The translations under genes and the position numbers were made by a program. Below, in pieces: positions 11,418 to 23,600 of a stretch of DNA of 64,000 nucleotides (its first letter is position 1; every line of letters starts with the position of its first letter). The notes below the pieces were generated by a model. The model had not been told where the DNA came from. It saw only the letters and a program-made list of their open reading frames with translations, and did not search any database. The DNA lies in contig JAWHQI010000277.1 of assembly GCA_033032865.1 (NCBI GenBank), positions 3,597,501-3,661,500 of the forward strand. The letters are read 5' to 3'. This DNA comes from Dactylorhiza incarnata. Its lineage: Eukaryota; Streptophyta; Magnoliopsida; Asparagales; Orchidaceae.

Positions 11418-11769
11418 CTTCTCCAATGTTGGAAGTGAGCTTCTTGACTCCCGCTGATTCCCTCTCCACTGCTTTGTTACCCATTCCTCCGTTATAACTG
11501 TCCCAGCAAATTCCTTCTCATGTTGCTCTTTACCCACTCATGCTGCTTCTATTGGATAGGAGAAATCCCATGTTCCCCCCACAGGTTTACTCTCGACATC
11601 CTAAGGGAACAAACACACGGGCCTCTCTCAGAACTCTAGGACAGACATCTAACCCGTCTTCAAAATCCATTACTCTAAGAGAAGGTACTTCCACACATCA
11701 CCCACTGTCAGGTTTTGTTTCTTATTCTTCTCTAACGGCTACCCATAGAGCCTTTGTATCTTTTTTGTC

Positions 11770-13308
11770 TGTCGTTTTCATTCCCACATCTTGGCAGGAA
11801 GCCCTTTCAGACTATAAGTGGAAGGCAACTATGTTTGAAAAAATGCATGCTCTTGACAAAAATCACACATGGGACCTGATACATCTTCCTCAAGGGAAGT
11901 CTGTCGTTGGATGTAAGTGTGTGTTTTTTGTCAAACAAAATACCCAGGGTGTCGTGGTGAGATACAAGGAAAGGTTGGTCGCCACAGGGTATACACAGAC
12001 GACAGTGATTGACTACCAGGAGACCTTTTATCCGGTTGCAAAGATGAATTCTATAAGGGTCCTCTTATCTTGTACTGCTTGTAAGGGATGGAACCACATC
12101 CAACTAGATGTGAAGACTGAGTTCCTTCATGGTGACCTAGAGGAGAAGGTATACATGGCTCTACCTCCTGGACTTTCCCCTGAAGGATCTTAAGGAAGGT
12201 TTGCAAGATAAAGAAGGCTTTATATGGCCTGAAACAATCTCCTAGAGCTTGGTTTGAGAGATTTCCCAACGCTATGACAAGCTTCAGATGCTCCCAGAGC
12301 AATGCTGATCATACCCCTTTTATCAAGTACAGAGAAGGAAAGTTGACTGCCCTGATAGTTTATGTAGACGACATTTTTATAACGGGAGATGATCGGGATG
12401 AGGTACATGCCCTTAAAGAGAAGCTGACAAGAGAATTTGAAGTGAAGGACTTAGGGAACCTCAAGTACTTCCTGGGAATTGAGGTTGCTAGTTCCAAGTA
12501 TGAGATTTTCATATCACAGAGGAAAGATATATTTGATTTACTTGAAGCATCAGGAATGAGTGGATGTAGACCTGTAGACACTTCGATGGAAGCAAACTAC
12601 AGGCTTGGAAGTGATGATGGCGAGACTATTGAAGACATCCCCAGCTTTCAGAGACTTGTGGGTAAACTGATTTTCCTCATACTCGCCCAGATATCTCCTA
12701 TGTTGTTGGAGTGGTCAACCAGTACATGCACTCTCCTAAGACTCGTCACCTTGATGTTGCTCATCGCATCCTTATATATCTCAAGTCATCCACAGGGAGA
12801 GGCTTTTTATTCTCACCAAATGATGAGCTGACTGTTGAAGTTTACACTGATGCAGACTAGGCTGGATCGATTGTTGATCAACGGTCTACCTCAGGATATT
12901 GTACAATGGTTGGTGAAAATTTAGTTACCTGAAGGAGCAAAAAACATGTGGTAGACAGATCTAGTGCTGAGATTGAGTTCAGGGCTCCATGGACCATGGG
13001 ATCTGTGAAGGTCTGTGGATCCAAACTATCATAAAAGATCTTGGTCTTAAAGGAAAGGAGTCTATCAGACTATACTGTGATAACAAAGCAACCATTAGTA
13101 TTTCTCATAACCCAGCAACACGATTGTACTAATCACATTGAGGTCGACAGACACTTCATCAAGGAACACATAGTGAGAGGCATTGTGGTTACTCCGTTTG
13201 TCCCATCGGAACAACAATTGGCCGGTATCCTCACTAAGGGATTGCGTACAAGTGTTTTTGGAAAGATCATTGTCAAGCTGGGCATGGTTGACATCACTCG
13301 CCCAACTT
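11770..13308 (+). pseudogene. Copia A reverse transcriptase and RNase H, degenerate
   Basis: RT begins with W-Q-E-A-L-S-D-Y-K-W-K-A-T-M near 11793. It continues with VRYKERLVATGYTQ (about 11960) and LDVKTEFLHGDLEEKVYM (about 12105), then a stop at about 12191. It resumes in another frame with the catalytic YVDD at 12361-12372 and VKDLGNLKYFLGIEV. RNase H motifs follow with shifts, including EVDRHFIKEHI near 13140 and LAGILTKGL near 13220. The order and motifs are those of Copia pol; the breaks make it a pseudogene. Confidence 0.8.
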
Positions 13309-13310
13309 GA

Positions 13311-13325
13311 GGGGGGGGGGGGGGG
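13311..13325 (+). promoter_or_regulatory. Copia A polypurine tract, expanded G run
   Basis: Fifteen G follow CAACTTGA directly before the 3' LTR, the expected place of a polypurine tract. The first bases of the LTR (TGTT in the 5' copy) are missing, apparently overwritten by the G run. Confidence 0.7.
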
Positions 13326-13438
13326 ATATTTTGTATTTTATTCTTTTTGCTCTTTCCCCTATTCCTCCACTCCTATATATATATTGTGGTATGTCTCCTT
13401 GTAATTGATCCAATTAATGAATTCTATTGTTTTCCACA
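13326..13438 (+). repeat. Copia A 3' LTR
   Basis: Matches the 5' LTR at 4100-4215 from GATATTTTG through TTCTATTGTTTT, with several substitutions, and ends CCACA. CATAC follows as the likely target duplication. The differences between the two LTRs mark an old insertion. Confidence 0.8.
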
Positions 13439-13736
13439 CATACCATCAGTAGCATAGTTTACACGGACCTTTTGCTTCCCCTAGTATGGATTACCTCTAG
13501 GAATTGTGTGTGTATTGTTGAACTAATAGTCAACTATGAAATTGCCAACCTTTCCACAACAGAGAGAAAGAAAATGATTATATCTGCCCTTTCTTTTAGG
13601 TGGCATAGAGAGAGAAGTTAAAGTAGCAGGAAAGTGCATAGGCTGAGTCGATGTATCCCCGATGTATTAAAACTGACATAAAAAACTTTAAATGATGTGG
13701 CGCCGACATCTGACTTGTACCGCATTTGTTCTTACT

Positions 13737-14010
13737 ATTGAGCTTTGCACCGCATTGGAGGGCCTTTGTGAGGCAATCCTTATTATGGGGTTCCGCCATG
13801 TTGTGGTTCAAGGCGACTTCATGACTGTTATTCAGTAGATCAGTGGCTCTTCAGTTTGTACAGATGATAGAATTGAGCAAATTCTGGACATTAGAGATTG
13901 GGTCTCTGGCCTTTAAGATTATAATATAGCTTTGGATCCCGCCCACTTGCGCTTGCAGAACATGGACATTCAGAGATTGTTGTTAACGTGTGTAATTCTT
14001 GTGCTCATGG
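13737..14010 (+). pseudogene. RNase H-like (RVT_3-type) fragment of a non-LTR or related retroelement
   Basis: The plus strand reads ELCTALEGLCEAILIMGF, then HVVVQGDFMTVIQ, a stop, and ERIEQ-like IEQILDIRDW, ending in N-S-C-A-H. This is the E...A...G...V-V-x-G-D...V-I pattern of the plant RNase H-like domain found downstream of LINE reverse transcriptases and in some host proteins. Two in-frame stops (near 13838 and 13916) disable it. The rest of 13444-14431 shows nothing recognisable apart from the acceptor for the next exon. Confidence 0.5.
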
Positions 14011-14431
14011 TGATTGCTAGGGGGAACTTCTCCTATAATGATGATGACCTGCCTTCTGAGATTATTGTTGTTGTGAGTGCTGATCGAAATCTGTGCGCTT
14101 ATGCACGAGTTCACCAGCATTGAGTGACTCTCCTTGTGTACTTAAATAAATTGCATTTTCCTTGATATTCTGCACTTGTGTGACATATCTTGCCTTCTTC
14201 AATAATGCTGAGGGCTTTGCATTTGTTTGGAGAAGATGATATTTTAACCATATAGGATTGATCTTATGCATATGCTTAAAACTTGATTGTTTTATTGTTC
14301 TTCTGTAGCTGAGGTAAAATTGGTTTAGTTGTATCTTCTTTTCTTTGATAGGAGTTTTTGTTTTTTTACCTCTGTTAGTTCTAACGCCACAGGATACCCT
14401 ATCACTAAGAATCCTTCTCATTATTTGTTAG

Positions 14432-14608
14432 GATGCTATGGCACACATATGGAAGTCACTTGTTGCAGATTCAAAGAAAACAATTGATGAATATTTTGAC
14501 GTTATTGTTGATGATTTATTGACTCAATCTGGATCAAGACTTTGGCGTTCTCGTGAAGCTTCTTGTCTTGGCCTTGCCGATATTATTCAAGGTCGCAGAT
14601 TAAGTCAG
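14432..14608 (+). CDS. ECM29: ECM29 exon A
   Basis: Fifty-nine codons in phase 0, from [10 protein letters not shown] to IIQGRRLSQ. Acceptor TTATTTGTTAG and donor GTATGT are strong. It is followed by a 188-nt intron. The W-R-S-R-E-A-S-C-L stretch is a conserved ECM29 signature. The preceding exon is not in the window, so the upstream intron exceeds 14.4 kb. Confidence 0.9.
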
Positions 14609-17600
14609 GTATGTTCCATTTTCTTTCTCATTCTTATCACTTTCTAGTCCTATTGATACTTTTTGTTAAACTTGTATGCCACTTCTGTAGGAATTCTTTT
14701 CTCAAGATCTGTTTTAGTAGTTGATTTATTTCCTAAATTTCTCCATTGAATTTTGAAGGGCTTACAAACCTTCCATTGCTACCTTCCACCTTCCAGGTAT
14801 CCAAGCATTTAAGAAGAATATGGACGACAGCTTTTCGTGCTATGGATGATATTAAGGAAACTGTCCGAAAATCTGGTGATAGTTTGTGCCGTTCAGTGAG
14901 TTCGCTTACTATCAGGTTGTGTGACATCTCCCTTACTCCATTATCGGATGCAACTGAAACCATGAGTATAGTTCTTCCTTTTTTACTTGTGGAAGGGATA
15001 ACAAGTAAAGTCTCTAGTATACAAACGGCTTCAGTTGGCATGGTTATGAAGGTTTCAAAGGTATGGAATGCAAATTATATTTTATTTTTTTGGTTCCATC
15101 ATACGATACAACTGCATGTTGTAAATTATCTCAAGCAAAGCAACACCACTTTTATTTCTTTCATTGTTATTTAGCTATAGACATATGCACAGGCTAGTCA
15201 ACCCACTAGGCCCATCCTTACCATGCGCTAGACTTGGGCAACATTTGATACTGTTACGCGCACGTGCCTCCTAGTTTATTATTGTTTTGCTTTAAATGCG
15301 TTAGTTGATGTGAGCCCCCCTATATAAGGAGATGGTTTTGGGGAGTTAGGTTATCTTTTGATCCTTGGTCTTTTGGGCTCTCATTAGAGAAAAGCTCTTG
15401 GGAGGAACCAACCTCCAAGAGTTGGCCGGAGCTTGCTCCGGATTGTATTCACGGTTCCTTGATTCAAGCACTCTCTTTCTAGTTTGTATTATTTGGTCCG
15501 ACCTGCCTCCCCGCCTGCATCGATTGCCGCCGGGTTCGTTCAGTTTCAATTTTGTCGTCGACCTCTGCGCGGGCTTGCATCGCGTTCCCTCCACCGCCGA
15601 TCGAAACCTCCGTGAAAGTGGAGGTCAGATCTTAAATTACTCTAGGGGGGGGGGGGTGAATAGAGTATTAAAACTTTTTACTTAATTTTATAGCGGAATT
15701 TAAAATACCGAGTAAGTATATGTGTAATCAGTGAGAGTTAAAGATAAGGACAGGAGTAGTAAAAAGCACACAGCACAAGCACACAGAAATAAGCAATCAC
15801 AGAAGACACAATGAGCTATAGTAGTTCCCCAATAAATCTGGGTACGTCTACTCTTCTACCACCCTTGGTAGGAATTCACTAGGAGGGTTGATAAGGTGCC
15901 CAGGCACCAAACGGTTTTTGGTAAGGTGTCCACACACCAATAAGCTTTTGATAAGGTGCTTAAAAACCACACAAGAATTTTTTGATAAAGTGTCTTGCCA
16001 CCACTGGGTAAACTTTTTAAGGGAGTATTAACCCTGTGCAGGATGAGATAAAGGGTTTAGATTGTTCTTCTCTGTCAATGATCTGAGAGAAGACAAAAGT
16101 AGTTGAAGCAGAAAGCTCCCCCTGTCTGATGAGAGTTAATGACAGCTTTGTGGACAGAGCTTTCTCAAACAGAAGTCTTTGTAGCAGATTATCTGGAAGA
16201 AATTAATCTTCAGATTGTTGTTGCTCTTGAAAGAATTTATTTTACAGCAGATCTGAGAGATTGAATCTTGTTCTCAGAATGAAGGGGATGCTCCTTGATG
16301 ATGAAGAAAGCTGGAGAGAATAATATATTTTCTTCTTCTTCTTCCTCTGAAAACTTCTTCTGTTCTCCTTGTTCTGTGATAACAGAGAGAGTAAAAGATG
16401 GTGAAGTTTTTCTTATTCTTTTTTTGAAGAAAATCGACTGTCTTAGTTCTGCTCTCTTCTTCTCTAATCACTTGCATGTATATTCAAATTCAAATCTTCT
16501 GTCTTTTTAAGGAATGTCTTCTTCTGACTTAAATCCTTCTTGGAATCAGGTAGCCACCCAAAACGATTTTGGCAGGTCCTTTCAATTCCTTTTGTCGAGA
16601 AAGATGCCTTGGCATTAAATGTCAACGGTTATTCTTATTCCTGGAATAGAGGGAATATAAAGATATAATAAATAAGAAAGATATCCTTACATGGCTGCCT
16701 GAATACGTCCAAGGAGAAATAAATATATCCGTTATTCTGCTGATTTGAGTTCAGAGAACTGACATCCACTGAGAATATTAATCTGAACTTCAGAGAGGAA
16801 TTTGTCGAGCGCTGGCTAGCATTCGTCGACCGCTGCTAGCCATTTGTCGAGCGCTGGCTATAGAATTTGTCGAGCGCTGTTAGCTATTTGACGAGCGCCG
16901 CTCAGAAAATGTCGAGTGCTGGAACTGTGAATTTCTTCAGTCTGTTGGAAACAATTTGTCGAACGAATCTGGTCATTCTTCGAACACCACTCGCCATTAG
17001 TTGAGTTTGAATTTTCCTAAGTTCTGACTAATCTAATCAGCCTAAAACTTGACCCTAAGACTATACAATGGGGTCAATACAGATTCTAATCAACATATAG
17101 TGATCCTAGCCCAAATCAGTAATAGGGTTGTTCCAACAATCTCCCCCTATTTGGGTTAGGATACTATTTGACAAATAATTGAATAAATACAGCAGAAAGT
17201 ATAATCAACAGAGCAAAAATGAAATGAAATATATCTGATAGATTAAAATAGATCATCGGATAAGATAAAAGTAAAATGCTCTGAGTTTAGAAACTTTACA
17301 TTCATAAACAAGCAAATATTTAAGACTTTTTGTCCTGAGAAGGTGGCTTGAATATGATCTTCCTGTTAGGATCTTCTGATTTCTTTTTGCTGATGAACAG
17401 ATCTTGAGCTCCAATGATTTTCTGTTCTTTGACATGATGGATAAATGCTTCTGGGTGCATATCAATATATTCCTCAGCATTGAATGCTTTAAGTGGTTTG
17501 TATTTTTCAAGTTCTTTTCTTCTGTATTCTGACATGGTTGAGATATTTGAGAAGTCTTTGCCTCTGCTTTAGCTTTGTTAATCTGTGCAGATGCAATTGT

Positions 17601-20600
17601 TTCTTTCAATTTTGCCATCTGACAGATTTTCTCTTCTTCTGGATCTGGAAAGTAGTAAATATCTTCTGAATCATTTTTATCTTGAGTGACCTTTTGAGGT
17701 ACTTTATCTCTGTGAAGAGATCCATCAGAAATGTGAAATTTGTATTATGAAGATATTTGAGAAGAAGAAATGGTTTGACTTTCTTGTAAGATAGGTGCTG
17801 ATTTCTTAGAAGGAGGAGCACTGGCTGATCCAGAGGCTTGAGAACCACTAGAACTACCAGGTCTCCCTGAATGTTGAGAGCTTGGCTTCTGAGAGGAGGA
17901 TGATACCCCTGCTGATCCTGCTGCACCAGTTGCTGGAGGAGGAGGAGGAGGGTGACTGTGCTTGATTGGTTTGTCAGGGATGTAGTCAGTCTTCTTGAAT
18001 TTCTTCCTCCTGTTGTTCTCATTTCTGGAGAGCTTCATCCAGTGAGGAGTTTTCTCATCAAGAGGAACAGTATACAAAATGTACAAAGGAATGTCATTCT
18101 TTGGATTTGGAGGCTTGAGAGCAGCCTTCTTTTCTTTGAAAATGTATCATCAGAATCACTGTTGTCATCATCATCATCTTCAGAGTCAGAAGAGGAGATT
18201 GGCTTATTATATAAATCATCAATTCTTTTGATTGCTTCACGAGCTTTTAGTCTTTCTTCTTCAGCTTTGTTAAACTCTTCATCTGCCTCTTTCCAGATTT
18301 CATCAAAGCTTGGCATTGGTTCTTCATTCCATACAGGAATTGGAGGTGAAGAAGTAATTTGTGAGGCTGTTGCATCTGGTGGAGTGGGGTGATCTTGTGT
18401 ATTATCAAGGAGTTCTGCAAGATCATCTTCATATTCTGCAGAATGATCCTTCGTTTGAATGTCTTGATCAGTGGATGAAGGAATAGAGGAGATGTAATTT
18501 TGTATGATATCAGAATGAGTCTTCTGAGGAAGGCATATCAGAGCCTTTGATAAATCCTCTATGTATACTTTTGGTGATACCCTTGAAGTATATGTGACAT
18601 CAAATTTTGATAGTAAACTATATAGGTCACAAGATGGATGAATGTATATACTATTTATTTCTTCTATAACTTGTGTATCTGCTATATCTGTATCAAAAAC
18701 TATAACTTCTGTATCTTCTGATTCTGGAGCTTCTTCATTAGACATCTCCCCCTGCCCAGCTTCAGGACAGCCTGAATCTAGGCCCCTAGAAGAAGGGACA
18801 GCAAGAGAGGAAGGAAGAGAAGCTATCTTAGCAGATAGAGTAGATATTGCCTGAAGAACTGGAGCAAGTTTTGCATCCAGAAGTTGGCTTATTCTAGGAA
18901 GGATATGATCAAAAATCTGATCAGCAATGGAGGTGATGTTGAGAGATAGATGATCTTGTGGAGGAGTAGAGGATGGTTGTGAAGTGGATGGAAATGAGAT
19001 TGTAGGGATTTGAGAGATATTGCTGATGTTGGTAGTTTGTGTGGGAATATCTGGATGAATTGGACTGGGGGAATGAGTGGGTGAGTGATATTCATTGTGT
19101 ATTGGAGATAGAGGTGTGGTAGGTAGTGGTTCTGGAGATAGAGGTGAAATATCATTGATAGGTGAAGGAGGTGGTGAAGAATGAGAATGTGCAGGAGATT
19201 GTTGAGCAGGTGGAGATGGGATATGAGAAGGAGAAGGATCTGAGGAAGGAGCTTCTTGAAGGGTAGAGGGAGTGACTTGATCAGTCCTTGTGTCCTCAGA
19301 GGTTTTCCTTTTCTTAGAGGCATCAGCCCCTGTATTCTTCTTGGGAATTACCCTATCCCATTTAGCAAAGAGTGCTAAGGTCAGCCTCTTGCTGTCATTT
19401 ATGGTCACCTTTGGTGACACCAGAAGCTCTGGATGTCTTTCCTGCAGAAAAATCCCTATAACTCTTCCAAAGCATACATTATCTTTAGAGTTTTTCTTTT
19501 TAAAAAAGAATTGATCCCCAGTTGACTTTCTTCTTCTCCATTAAGGCCACCATTAACAGAAATTGGTGCCTATTGATATAGTCATGCCCAGAAGTCTTGC
19601 TCAGCAAGACTTTTCCAACAATGTCTGCTAAGAACTTGTAGTCCTGAGACAAGTTCTTTTTCAGAAGGTGGCTAGGGTTTCCAGTCAAATGACCCATTTT
19701 GACTAAAGCTTCATCAAATTCATTTGAGCTTATGTCTAAGTTATCTTCACCATTCTCAAAACCACAAATTTCGGAAAGGATGGTGGGAGAGAGAGACATA
19801 ATGACCTGAGATTGTCCCCGACAAGCTTTCATCGACTGGTTTTGCAGTGTAAATCCATTATTTTATCTCTGCAACAACTATCTTCTGCCTGGTGCTTAGA
19901 AACTTCCTTAGATGTTGTTCTTCCAGCATTTGAAGAATATCTTTGAATATTTGGTCAGACTGTGCGAAAGAGTTCATGTCAATGTCGAAACCTGCGTCAA
20001 ACTTCATTGAGTGCAGAGAGGCCTGAGGGATCGTCATTGTTCCTGCAGAGAAAATGAAGATCAAGTGCAGAGGGGAACTGGAGGGAAAAGCGATTTCTGT
20101 AGACGCAAAACTTAGAATAAGATAAAATAAAGCTTATATAGAAGGGTCGAAGAATGAGGGCGCATTCGTAAGCCGCTGAACGTCAAAACCTAATAAAATT
20201 AGAAGTCGAAAAGGCTTTATTTCTTTGTCAGACCTCGTACGAAAACACCTGTTTCATCAACCATCGTTCGACAAATGAAACTGTCTTTATAGATTCTAAG
20301 GTTAACAAGTTTTGTCGATGGCTGTTCGTCAAATAGTTCAAATTCGTCGTTCCTCGTTCGACGAATTTATGGGATAAATTGAAATATTTTTTTTTATTTT
20401 TTTTATTAGATTGAGACTCCATCTATCATTCCTACTTGATTTATAAAGAAGATGTGCTTCTTTTCATCCAAGGGCTTGGTGAAAATATCAGCTCTTTGCA
20501 AATCAGTAGAAATGAATTGTAGGCAGATTTTGTTTTTATCCACATTATCCCTAAGGAAGTGGTGCATAATCTCTATGTGTTTAGTCCTACTATGGAGAAC

Positions 20601-23600
20601 TGGATTTTGTGCTATAGATATTGCACTAGTGTTGTCACAAAATATAGTTGAATTATTTAAGTTGACACCATAGTCTAAGAGCTGATTTTGTATCCACAGT
20701 ATCTATGAGCAGCAACTGCCAGCGGCTATGTATTCAGCTTCAGCTGTTGATGTAGACACAGATGTTTGTTTCTTACAAAACCAAGACACAAGCCTATCAC
20801 CAAGAAATTGACAAGTTCCTGATGTGCTTTTCCTGTCTACCCTGCATCCAGCATAATCTGAATCTGAGAATCCAGTTAATTCAAATTCAGATGCAGTTGG
20901 ATACCAAAGTCCTAGATTAGGGCAACCCTTTATATATCTTAAAATTCTTTTTAGAAAAGTAAGATGAGATTCTTTAGGGTTAACTTGAAACCTAGCACAA
21001 TTACATGCGGCAAACATTATATCTGACCTACTAGCTGTTAAATAGAGTAGAGAGCCAACAATTGCCCTATACAATTTCTGATCAACAGGTTTCCCTGATT
21101 CATCAGTATTAATAACAGCATTAGAGGCCATGAGTGTTTTCATAGTTGAGGAGTCAGACATTCCAAATCTTTTCACTAATTCCTTAGCATACTTAGATTG
21201 GGAAATGAAGATTCCTGATTGGGTTTGCTTCACTTGAAGACCAAGGAAGTATGATAATTCACCCATACTACTCATTTCAAATCTTGATTGCATTAGATTG
21301 GAAAATCTTTTGCACAAGTTTGAATCAGTAGAGCCAAAAATAATGTCATCTACATATATTTGAACTAGTAGAGTTTGATTTTTATGTACTTTGTAAAATA
21401 AGGTTTTGTCTATTATGCCTCTACAGAAATTATTTTCCAAGAGAAAATTAGCTAAAGTCTCATACCATGCTCTGGGAGCTTGTTTGAGACCATAAAGAGC
21501 TTTATTAAGCTTAAATACATAGGAGGAATGAGTTGGAGATATGAAACCTGGTGGTTGTTCCACATAGACTTCTTTTTTGATGTCTCCATTGAGAAAAACA
21601 CTCTTCACATTCATTTGATACACCTTGAACTTCTTGAATGCAACAAAGGCCAAGAAAATCGTTATAGCTTCAAGCCTTGCAACATGGGCAAATTTCTGAT
21701 CATAATCTATGCCTTCTTCCTGTGAATATCCTTGAGCTACCAATCTTGCTTTGTTTCTCACAATATTGCCTTGATCATCAAGTTTGTTCCTGAAGACCCA
21801 CTTGGTGCCAATTACTGGATGGCCTTTTGGTCTTGGAACCAAATCCCAAACCTTGTTTCTTTCAAACTGGTTGAGTTCTTCTTGCATTGCAAGAATCCAA
21901 TTTGGATCTTGTTCTGCATCTTTTATGGTTTGAGGTTCAATTTGTGATAGAAAACAAGTATGCATCTGATTTTGGTGTAGTTGATGCCCTGTTTGAACAC
22001 CTGCTGTGATATCACCAATCACTTGTGAAATTGGATGATCTCTAACTGTGATGTGGTCAGCAGTTGGAGTTGATTCAGCAGCAATATCCACATTGGGGAT
22101 TTGTTCAGCTGTTACATCCTGTGGAGGATGTTCTGTTGTTACTTGATTCAGGTAATCAACAAGATCTGGATGATCTTCTTCTTCACTGTCTTCAAGAGTT
22201 TGAGGTAATGGATGCAGTGAATCTCCTGTCTGTAAGTTTAACCCTTTAAGCTCTTCACATAGAGCTGGTACCTGCAAAGTGTTCTTGGTAGAAGAAATCT
22301 TCTCCTTGTAAAACATGTTAGTTTCATCAAAGGAAACATGCATAGACTCTTCTATTATAAGAGAGGATTTGTTAAATACCCTATATGCTTTGCTAACTAT
22401 TGAATATCCTAAGAAGATTCCTTCTTCAGATTTTGGTTCAAATTTTCTGAGGTACTTCTTATCATTGTTATGAACAAAACATCTACACCCAAAAGTTCAA
22501 AAATAATTGACTTTAGGTTTCTTCCCTTTAAGCAATTCATAGGGAGTTTTACCTTTAAATTTGTGTATCAAACTTCTATTCAGAACATAATTTGCTGTGC
22601 TGACAGCCTCTGCCCAAAAAGATAGGGGCAAGTTAGCATCTGCAAGCAATGTTCTTGCTGATTCAATTAAAGTTCTATTTTTCCTTTCAACTACCCCATT
22701 TTGTTGAGGAGTTGTAGGAGCTGAGAAGCAATGTCTGATACCTTCTATCTCACAGAATTCTTGCATGAGAAGAGATTCAAATTCAGTGCCATGATCACTT
22801 CTGATCAATGCAACTTCAGTAGAGTACTCAATCTGTATGCTCTTAAGAAAGTCTGTAAGAACTTTAAAGTTATCTGACTTTTCTCTCAGAAAGAACACCC
22901 AAGTGAATCTGGAGAAGTCATCTACAATAACTAGAGTGTAAGACTTCCCCCCTAAACTCTTTATTGCTATAGGTCCAAAAAGGTCCATATGAAGCAAGTA
23001 TAAGATTCTAGGTGAATAACTTTTAGATAATGATTTAAAGCTATTTTTGGTTTGCTTACCTAATTGACATGCCCTACAAAGACCTTCTTTCTTATATGAT
23101 CCTGATGGTAGACCTCTAACAAGATTGTCTTTAGATAGTTTGACAATGGTCCTAAGGTTTACATGTCCTAATCTTTTATGTCATAATTCACTAGATTTGC
23201 TTAGCTCATTAAATAAACAAATTTCTGATTTTGATGAATTGAAATTTACTAAATATATGTTGCCTTGCCTAAAACCTGATAAAACAATAATATTATCAGA
23301 AGTCTTAATAATACATTCTGATTTATTGAATGTTACCTGATAACCTTTATCACATAATTGACTTATGCTGATGAGGTTGTGCTTCAGACCTTTGACATAA
23401 GTTACTTCCTTGAATGTCACTGCTCCAACTTTAATTTGGCCATAACCTTTGGTTTGTCCACAGTTGGAGTCTCCAAAGATCACCTTGGGTCCAAGCTTTG
23501 CCTTGTAGTTGTTCAGGTTGGCCTTGTTTCCTGTCATGTGCTTTGAGCAGCCACTATCCAAATACCATTTTTGATTTGATCTTGGATAGCAGTGTACCTG

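Larger units (their letters stand above)
4100..13438 (+). mobile_element. Copia A: short-LTR Copia retrotransposon, degenerate and interrupted
   Basis: Matching short LTRs lie at 4100-4215 and about 13326-13438. A tRNA-Met primer site follows the left one, and a G-rich polypurine tract precedes the right one. Flanks CATAT (4095-4099) and CATAC (13439-13443) look like a target duplication with one change. Plus-strand gag, protease, integrase, RT and RNase H occur in Copia order (integrase before RT). Between gag and protease, a minus-strand Gypsy fragment (4900-about 10150) has replaced some Copia sequence. Stops and frameshifts throughout, plus a 36-G tract in the integrase-RT linker, make it inactive. 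Confidence 0.85.

Noticed and set aside
18889..19323. Leucine- and histidine-rich minus frame
   Set aside because: An out-of-frame reading of the Pro/Ser-rich accessory ORF of Sirevirus A.
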